Origin: Thauera sp. | Lineage (GTDB): Bacteria > Pseudomonadota > Gammaproteobacteria > Burkholderiales > Rhodocyclaceae | DNA: 64,000 bases | Assembly (NCBI GenBank): GCA_024235615.1 | Contig: JACKMB010000001.1 | Coordinates: forward strand, 806,001-870,000 | Direction: 5' to 3' | Shown here: one piece after another, positions 59,192 to 64,000 of the stretch | Layout of the letters: every line of letters starts with the position of its first letter | Position numbering within the stretch: position 1 is the stretch's first letter | Position numbers and translations under genes: made by a program | Notes under the pieces: model-generated | What the model saw: the letters and a program-made list of their open reading frames with translations, nothing else | Databases searched by the model: none | What the model was told of the DNA's origin: nothing

Positions 59192-60241
59192 ATGGCCATG
59201 ATCGCCCTGCGCCAGCTGCTCGACCACGCCGCCGAGCACGACTACGGCGTGCCCGCCTTCAACATCAACAACATGGAGCAGATCCAGGCGATCATGCTCG
59301 CCGCCGAGGCCACGGACAGCCCGGTCATCCTGCAGGCCTCGGCCGGCGCGCGCGGCTACGCCGGCGAGGCCTTCCTGAAGAAGATGGTCGAGGCTGCGGT
59401 CGAGCAGTGGCCCGACCTCCCGATCTGCCTGCACCAGGACCACGGCGCCAGCCCGGCGGTGTGCCAGCAGTCGATCCGCAGCGGCTTCACCAGCGTGATG
59501 ATGGACGGGTCGCTGCGCGAGGACATGAAGACGCCGGCGAGCTACGACTACAACGTGGACGTCACCCGCCGCGTGGTCGAGATGGCGCACGCGGTGGGCG
59601 TGTCGGTGGAGGGCGAGCTCGGCTGCCTGGGCTCGCTCGAGACCGGCCAGGCCGGCGAGGAGGACGGCGTCGGCGCCGAAGGCACGCTGGACCACAGCCA
59701 GATGCTGACCGACCCGGCGGAGGCCGCCGACTTCGTCGCCGCCACCGGGGTCGACGCGCTCGCGGTGGCGATCGGCACCAGCCACGGCGCCTACAAGTTC
59801 ACCCGCCCGCCCACCGGCGACATCCTCGCCATCGAGCGCATCGCCGCCATCCACGCGCGCATCCCGAAAACGCACCTCGTCATGCACGGCTCGAGCAGCG
59901 TGCCGCAGGAGTGGCTCGCCATCATCCGCGAGCACGGCGGCGAGATCGGCGAGACCTACGGCGTGCCGGTCGAGGCCATCGTGCAGGGCATCCGCAGCGG
60001 CGTGCGCAAGGTCAACATCGACACCGACCTGCGCCTGGCGATGAGCGGTGCGATGCGCCGGCTGATGGCGACCGATCGCAAGGAGTTCGACCCGCGCAAG
60101 TTCTTCAAGGCCGCCCGCGACGCCGCGCGCGACATCTGCCGCGAGCGCTTCGAGGCCTTCGGCTGCGCCGGCCGGGCCAGCCGCATCAAGCCGCTGGCAC
60201 TGGAGAAGCTCGCCCGGCGCTACGCCGCGCATCGCGGCTGA
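59192..60241 (+). CDS. cbbA: Class II fructose-bisphosphate aldolase, copy 2 (Calvin operon)
   Basis: A 349-residue zinc aldolase. Motifs are [64 protein letters not shown] and [19 protein letters not shown]. It is very similar to copy 1 ([17 protein letters not shown] against [15 protein letters not shown]). Last gene of the cbb operon; a terminator follows at 60308. Confidence 0.95.
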   Translation: MAMIALRQLLDHAAEHDYGVPAFNINNMEQIQAIMLAAEATDSPVILQASAGARGYAGEAFLKKMVEAAVEQWPDLPICLHQDHGASPAVCQQSIRSGFTSVMMDGSLREDMKTPASYDYNVDVTRRVVEMAHAVGVSVEGELGCLGSLETGQAGEEDGVGAEGTLDHSQMLTDPAEAADFVAATGVDALAVAIGTSHGAYKFTRPPTGDILAIERIAAIHARIPKTHLVMHGSSSVPQEWLAIIREHGGEIGETYGVPVEAIVQGIRSGVRKVNIDTDLRLAMSGAMRRLMATDRKEFDPRKFFKAARDAARDICRERFEAFGCAGRASRIKPLALEKLARRYAAHRG

Positions 60242-60307
60242 GCGCACGCTCTACAAGAGCGCTGCCAATCCGCCTGCCGCTCGAGCACTCCCTGCCCTCG
60301 GGCATTC

Positions 60308-60341
60308 GGCTCGCTCCCCCTCGGGGAAGCGGGCCTTTTTT
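60308..60341 (+). terminator. Rho-independent terminator of the cbb operon
   Basis: A GC-rich stem between GGCTCGCTCCCC (60308-60319) and GGGGAAGCGGGCC (60323-60335), with a bulge and one wobble pair, is followed by T6. It lies 67 nt after the fba stop. Confidence 0.85.
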
Positions 60342-60462
60342 CGACGCGCCCCCGCGGCCGGCGGCTTGCCGCTTGTCAGTGCGTGAGGACGTGGGCAAGA
60401 ATGGTCCCGGAAAGCCAGCCTCCGGGCGCATGCGCCCGCCCTCGACCACGCCCCCCGCCATC

Positions 60463-61764
60463 ATGTCCTCCCTGTTCGAACAGCATCCCCTGCGCCAGGT
60501 CCTCAACGACGAGGTGCATGCGCGCCCGCCGGTGCCGCTGGACACCCCGGAATTCGTCACCTACCTGGCCTTCCTGCACCATGAAGGCAGCGCCGGGCGC
60601 GAGGCGGACCACCTCGCCGCGCTGGCCGGGCAGCTCGGCCAGCCGGCACCGAACATCGAATCCGGCCACGTGCTGCTCGAGGCCGAGGGCTTCCGGCTGA
60701 AGTGGGAGCGCCACAACGAGTTCTCCAGCTACTGCTTCTTCCGCCGCATCGAACCCGGCGACAGCCCCGACGACTACGCCCTGCTCCACGTTCCCGCGGC
60801 GTGGCGCAAGGCCATCCCCGGCCTGCTGATCGCCGCCACCCACATCGAGCTGCGCAGCATTGCCGAGGTGCCGCTCGAATCGGTGCTGCACCAGCAGTCG
60901 CGCCATGGCCAGGCCCTGGTGGCCTCGGGCGTGTCGGACGGTGCCGGCTGGGTGCTCACCGACTTCCACCTGCACGACGGCTTCTCGCACTTCCTGCTGC
61001 TCGACAACGGCTTCACCCCGCGCCAGGCCGGCCGCATCGCCCAGCGCCTGGTCGAGATCGAGACCTACCGCGTGATGGCGCTGCTCGCCTTCCCGGTGGC
61101 CAAGGACACCGGCCGCCTCGTCTCGCGCGCCGAGGACGAGCTCGCCGACCTCATGGACGGCATGGGCCAGTCGCGCAGCGCCGAGGACGACCGCGCCGTG
61201 CTCGCCCGCCTGTCGCGCCTGGCCGCCGAGGTCGAGCGCTCGGTCGCACGCACCACCTTCCGCTTCGGCGCCGCCGGCGCCTACTACCGCCTCGTGCGCC
61301 AGCGCATCGACGACCTGCGCGAAGATCGCCTGCCCGGCTTCTCGCCGATCGGCGAGTTCATGGACCGCCGCCTCGTCCCCGCGATCGACACCTGCACCTC
61401 GATCGCGCGCCGCCAGGACGACCTCTCCGGCCGCATCGCGCGCAACTCGCAGCTGCTGCGCACCCGCGTCGACATCGAGATCGAGCGCCAGAACCAGGAG
61501 CTGCTCGCGCAGATGAACCGCCGCGCCAAGATCCAGCTCCACCTGCAGGAGACGGTCGAGGGCCTGTCGGTGGTGGCGATCACCTACTACGCTTCGCAGC
61601 TGGTGAATTACGTCTCCAAGGGCGCCAAGCACCTGATCGAGCCGCTCACGCCCGAGGTGCTGACCGCGGTCTCCATCCCGGTCATCGCCGGCGTCGTCTA
61701 CATGGGGCTGCGGCGGATGCGCAAGCTGCTGGGCGCGGAAGAGGACGGCCAGGCGCACCCCTGA
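60463..61764 (+). CDS. DUF3422-family membrane-anchored protein
   Basis: A 433-residue protein of unknown function. The N-terminal part is soluble and starts LFEQHPLRQVLNDEVHARPP, a hallmark of the family. Residues 300-370 are helical and charged, likely coiled coil. Two hydrophobic segments near residues 375-390 and 400-420 (TAVSIPVIAGVVYMGL) anchor the C-terminus. It stands alone between the cbb terminator and a nitroreductase-like gene; no function should be inferred from that. The ATG at 60463 fits the family start. Confidence 0.8.
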   Translation: MSSLFEQHPLRQVLNDEVHARPPVPLDTPEFVTYLAFLHHEGSAGREADHLAALAGQLGQPAPNIESGHVLLEAEGFRLKWERHNEFSSYCFFRRIEPGDSPDDYALLHVPAAWRKAIPGLLIAATHIELRSIAEVPLESVLHQQSRHGQALVASGVSDGAGWVLTDFHLHDGFSHFLLLDNGFTPRQAGRIAQRLVEIETYRVMALLAFPVAKDTGRLVSRAEDELADLMDGMGQSRSAEDDRAVLARLSRLAAEVERSVARTTFRFGAAGAYYRLVRQRIDDLREDRLPGFSPIGEFMDRRLVPAIDTCTSIARRQDDLSGRIARNSQLLRTRVDIEIERQNQELLAQMNRRAKIQLHLQETVEGLSVVAITYYASQLVNYVSKGAKHLIEPLTPEVLTAVSIPVIAGVVYMGLRRMRKLLGAEEDGQAHP

Positions 61765-61805
61765 CGGAGCCGGCGCCCGCGCCCCCGCGGCGGACGGGCC
61801 GATGC

Positions 61806-62939
61806 TCAAGTCAGCACGGCGTCGAGCGGACGGCGCAGCGATCGGGGCATCGCCGGCCCTCTCCCGAACCGGATCACCAGATCCGGCCGGCCGTACGCGA
61901 TACCGAGGAAGGCGCCGAAGGCGGGGCGCAGCGCGGCGAGTTCGACGGGCTGGTTGAGATGTGCGCTGCGGACGCCCAGCGCGCTCGCCTGCAGCGCGAA
62001 GCGCTGGAAGCAACGCCCCGCCTCGATCCAGTGCGCGCGGTCGTCGCGCTCGGAGACGAACACGGCGATCCCGGCGGCGCTGCGGACGTGCCGCGCATAC
62101 TTGTCGTTCTCGGCCTGCTCGGTGAAGAAGGCATCGAACAGCAGGCTGCCGAGCCAGGCTGGGGCGGTGGGGTTTCCGGACGCGCCTGCGAACAGGCCGT
62201 CGCCCAGGCGCGCGGCGTCGCCGCCGTTGAAGCGGATCCACGCCTTGAGCTCGCGCACGAATGCGGGATCGCGCATCTGCGCCGTGTTGCCGGCGACGAC
62301 GAACTCGAGCACGCGCTCCAGGTCCGGCGCCGCGGTGAGCAGGCGCACACGCACGCCCCTGCCCGTGCCGGCCGCCTCGAGCAGCCGCAGCTCCGCGTTC
62401 GAGAGCGGCCGTGAGTCGAACTCGCCCCGGGTCGACTGGCGCAGCGGGATGGCCTCGAACAAGGCGCTTCGCCGACTCGCCGCAGGCGCCAGCGCGCAGA
62501 GCACGGGGCCGCCTCCCTCGCCGGCCGGGGCGGTCTCATCGGCCTCGGTGACGAGCGCGGGCTCGCAGTGCAATCCCATCGCCGGCGCCGCCTGCACGAG
62601 GTTCTCTGCGGCGCAGCCCAGGCTGACGAAGAGGTGGTGGTCGTCCGGATCCACGACCGGGCAGCGCCGCGCGTAGTCGGGAAAGATGGAAACCGCCCGC
62701 TCGGCCAGCGCGAACTTCCAGCACTGCGTGTTGTGGCTGGACGGCGCGAGGGTGGCGTAGCGCACGAGCTCGCGCAGCACCGCGCGCGCGTCCCCCTGCA
62801 AGGGCTCGCCATGGCGCCAGGTCGAATCCGCCGCCGCCTCGTACGCCGCTGCGCCGCGGACTTGGGACAGGTAGCCGGCCCCGCCCGCCACCCCCAGCCC
62901 GGCGAGCGCCGCAGCGCCGATGAATCGTCTTCTCTCCAT
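61806..62939 (-). CDS. Exported nitroreductase-family (Acg-like) flavoprotein
   Basis: A 377-residue protein with a twin-arginine-type leader (ERRRFIGAAALAGLGVAGG, residues 2-20) and a nitroreductase fold. The N-terminal ATLAPSSHNTQCWKF is the FMN-binding S-x-x-N-x-Q pattern, followed by PLRQSTRGEF and SAHLNQPVELAALRPAFGAF. It resembles Acg/TM nitroreductases, whose substrates are poorly known. It is divergent from the intradiol dioxygenase gene, and both products appear exported. Confidence 0.8.
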   Translation of the reverse strand: MERRRFIGAAALAGLGVAGGAGYLSQVRGAAAYEAAADSTWRHGEPLQGDARAVLRELVRYATLAPSSHNTQCWKFALAERAVSIFPDYARRCPVVDPDDHHLFVSLGCAAENLVQAAPAMGLHCEPALVTEADETAPAGEGGGPVLCALAPAASRRSALFEAIPLRQSTRGEFDSRPLSNAELRLLEAAGTGRGVRVRLLTAAPDLERVLEFVVAGNTAQMRDPAFVRELKAWIRFNGGDAARLGDGLFAGASGNPTAPAWLGSLLFDAFFTEQAENDKYARHVRSAAGIAVFVSERDDRAHWIEAGRCFQRFALQASALGVRSAHLNQPVELAALRPAFGAFLGIAYGRPDLVIRFGRGPAMPRSLRRPLDAVLT

Positions 62940-63114
62940 GCCCCGCCTCCGTCCTACCACCCGGTCTCCAGGGCAGTCTAGACGCGCCTGCGGGCTGGCG
63001 CGAGGCGGCCCGCGCCGCGTCGGACGCGAAGCCGTGCACGCCCGTGCGCGCCTGCGTGGAACCGCACCCCAGCGCCGCGGTCTCCACTGCATGCCCACCG
63101 CCGGAGCCGCAAGC

Positions 63115-63777
63115 ATGTCCTCCCATTCCGGACTCCGCCGCCGTCTCGTCCTCGGCGGCAGCGCCACGCTGCTCTCCGCGCCGCTCGCGGCGGCGCAGCG
63201 CGCGCTGACGCCGAGCCAGATGCTCGGCCCCTTCTACCCGGTCACGCCGCCGCTGCACCAGGACAACGACCTCACCCGGGTCGAAGGCCGCAGCGGTCGC
63301 GCCGCCGGACAGATCGTCGACCTCTCGGGCCGCGTGCTCGACTTCGACGGCCGCCCGCTGGCCGGCGTGCGCGTGGAGATCTGGCAGTGCGACGCCAACG
63401 GCCGCTACCGCCACCCGCGCGACCCCGGCGACGTCGAGGAAGACCCGAACTTCCAGGGCTTCGGCCACACCGTCACCGACGCCGACGGGCACTATCGCTT
63501 CCGCACCATCCGCCCGGTGCCCTACCCGGGGCGCACGCCGCACATCCACGCCGCGGTGATCCAGGAAGGCGCCCGCCCCTTCGTCACTCAGATCTACGTC
63601 GCCGGCGAGCCGCTCAACCTGCGCGACGGACTATTCATGCGTGTCCCCGAGGCGCTGCGTCCGCTGCTGCTCGCCGACTTCGTCCCGGCGAACGACCCGG
63701 TCGCGACGCTCTCGGCCTCGTTCGACTTCGTGCTGGCGCCGGTGCTGGCGGGGCTATTCGAGGCCCACACGGTCTGA
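63115..63777 (+). CDS. Exported intradiol ring-cleavage dioxygenase-like protein
   Basis: A 220-residue protein of the protocatechuate 3,4-dioxygenase fold. The leader SGLRRRLVLGGSATLLSAPL followed by AAA suggests twin-arginine export. The Fe(III) ligands are intact: Tyr in NGRYRHP near residue 98, Tyr in VPYPGRTPHIHAAV near residue 139 and both His of HIH. The ATG at 63115 has GGAG eight bases upstream; an ATG at 63091 would add eight residues. A periplasmic catechol dioxygenase next to the nitroreductase is unusual, and the substrate is unknown. Confidence 0.82.
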   Translation: MSSHSGLRRRLVLGGSATLLSAPLAAAQRALTPSQMLGPFYPVTPPLHQDNDLTRVEGRSGRAAGQIVDLSGRVLDFDGRPLAGVRVEIWQCDANGRYRHPRDPGDVEEDPNFQGFGHTVTDADGHYRFRTIRPVPYPGRTPHIHAAVIQEGARPFVTQIYVAGEPLNLRDGLFMRVPEALRPLLLADFVPANDPVATLSASFDFVLAPVLAGLFEAHTV

Positions 63778-63787
63778 ATCCGCGCGA

Positions 63788-63868
63788 AATAGGGGACAGA
63801 CCACGATTTCGCGGCGGCTCAGCCGCTGCAGCGCGGCATGGCCCCAAAATCGTGGTCTGTCCTCTATT
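63788..63868. repeat. Near-perfect 22-bp inverted repeat with internal hairpin
   Basis: Arms AATAGGGGACAGACCACGAT-type at 63788-63809 and its complement at 63847-63868 match at 21 of 22 positions. The 37-nt centre contains a second small stem, GCGGCT-C-AGCCGC (63814-63826). The arms (GGGGACAGACCACG) recall repeats flanking REP-associated transposase genes in betaproteobacteria; no transposase is seen here. Confidence 0.8.
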
Positions 63869-63977
63869 ACCAGACGGCGCATCGCTCCAGGCTGAGGTAG
63901 GCCTCGACCTCATCCAGTCCCCCGAGGGAGACGAATTCGGAGGCCGAAAGAATGTCCTCGAACCTTGCGGTCACCAT
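63867..63977 (-). CDS. Small ORF of unknown function or remnant
   Basis: A 36-residue leftward frame starts at the ATG at 63977, with GAGG eight bases upstream, and reads RFEDILSASEFVSLGG followed by LDEVEAYLSLER. Its TAA lies on the edge of the right arm of the inverted repeat, so an older gene may have been cut by that element. I do not recognise a family. The sequence between 63978 and the window end shows no other gene. Confidence 0.35.
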   Translation of the reverse strand: MVTARFEDILSASEFVSLGGLDEVEAYLSLERCAVW

Positions 63978-64000
63978 GATTTTTCCTCGCTCCGTGCTCC

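Overview
The window looks like a chromosomal segment of a very GC-rich betaproteobacterium of the Rhodocyclales type (Thauera/Azoarcus/Aromatoleum relatives). This is an inference from gene content: a complete aerobic phenylacetyl-CoA (paa) pathway, a red-type form I RuBisCO operon, System II cytochrome c maturation next to cytochrome c4, and a PEP-CTERM protein. I saw no rRNA, tRNA, CRISPR array, phage or intact transposase. Almost all of the window is densely coding.

Region 1 (1-11.3 kb) is housekeeping. It holds a partial engB, cytochrome c4, resB and resC, moeA, rpiA and phoU, closed by a strong bidirectional terminator. On the other strand lie a tight argA-diguanylate cyclase-yggX operon and a hemerythrin-like protein.

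Region 2 (11.3-31.3 kb) is aromatic catabolism. A branched-chain-type ABC transporter (livK, livH, a fused livM-livG, livF) and an IclR regulator read leftward. To their right lie paaY (rightward) and paaX (leftward), then the long operon paaN-G-H-I-K-J-(enoyl-CoA hydratase)-A-B-C-D-E. It activates phenylacetate to its CoA thioester, epoxidises the ring, isomerises it to the oxepin and runs beta-oxidation to acetyl-CoA and succinyl-CoA. TTTGTATC-type motifs recur in the livK and paaX/paaN control regions, suggesting joint control of uptake and degradation.

Region 3 (31.4-49.5 kb) holds a Pat-like protein acetyltransferase, rsmE, an inositol-monophosphatase-family gene, a first phosphoribulokinase, and then tkt-gap-pgk and pyk-fba. 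Between the last two blocks sit a tandem REP-like array, a leftward frdCAB operon of the Wolinella/epsilonproteobacterial quinol:fumarate reductase type, and a PEP-CTERM GDSL hydrolase.

Region 4 (49.5-60.3 kb) is the Calvin-Benson-Bassham operon: divergent cbbR, then cbbL, cbbS, cbbX, fbp, prk, tkt, pgk and fba. It carries second copies of prk, tkt, pgk and fba but no second GAPDH, so it probably depends on the gap gene of region 3 and on rpiA of region 1.

Region 5 (60.4-64 kb) has a DUF3422 membrane protein, a divergent pair of twin-arginine-type exported enzymes (nitroreductase-like and intradiol dioxygenase-like), and a near-perfect 22-bp inverted repeat of mobile-element character next to a tiny ORF.
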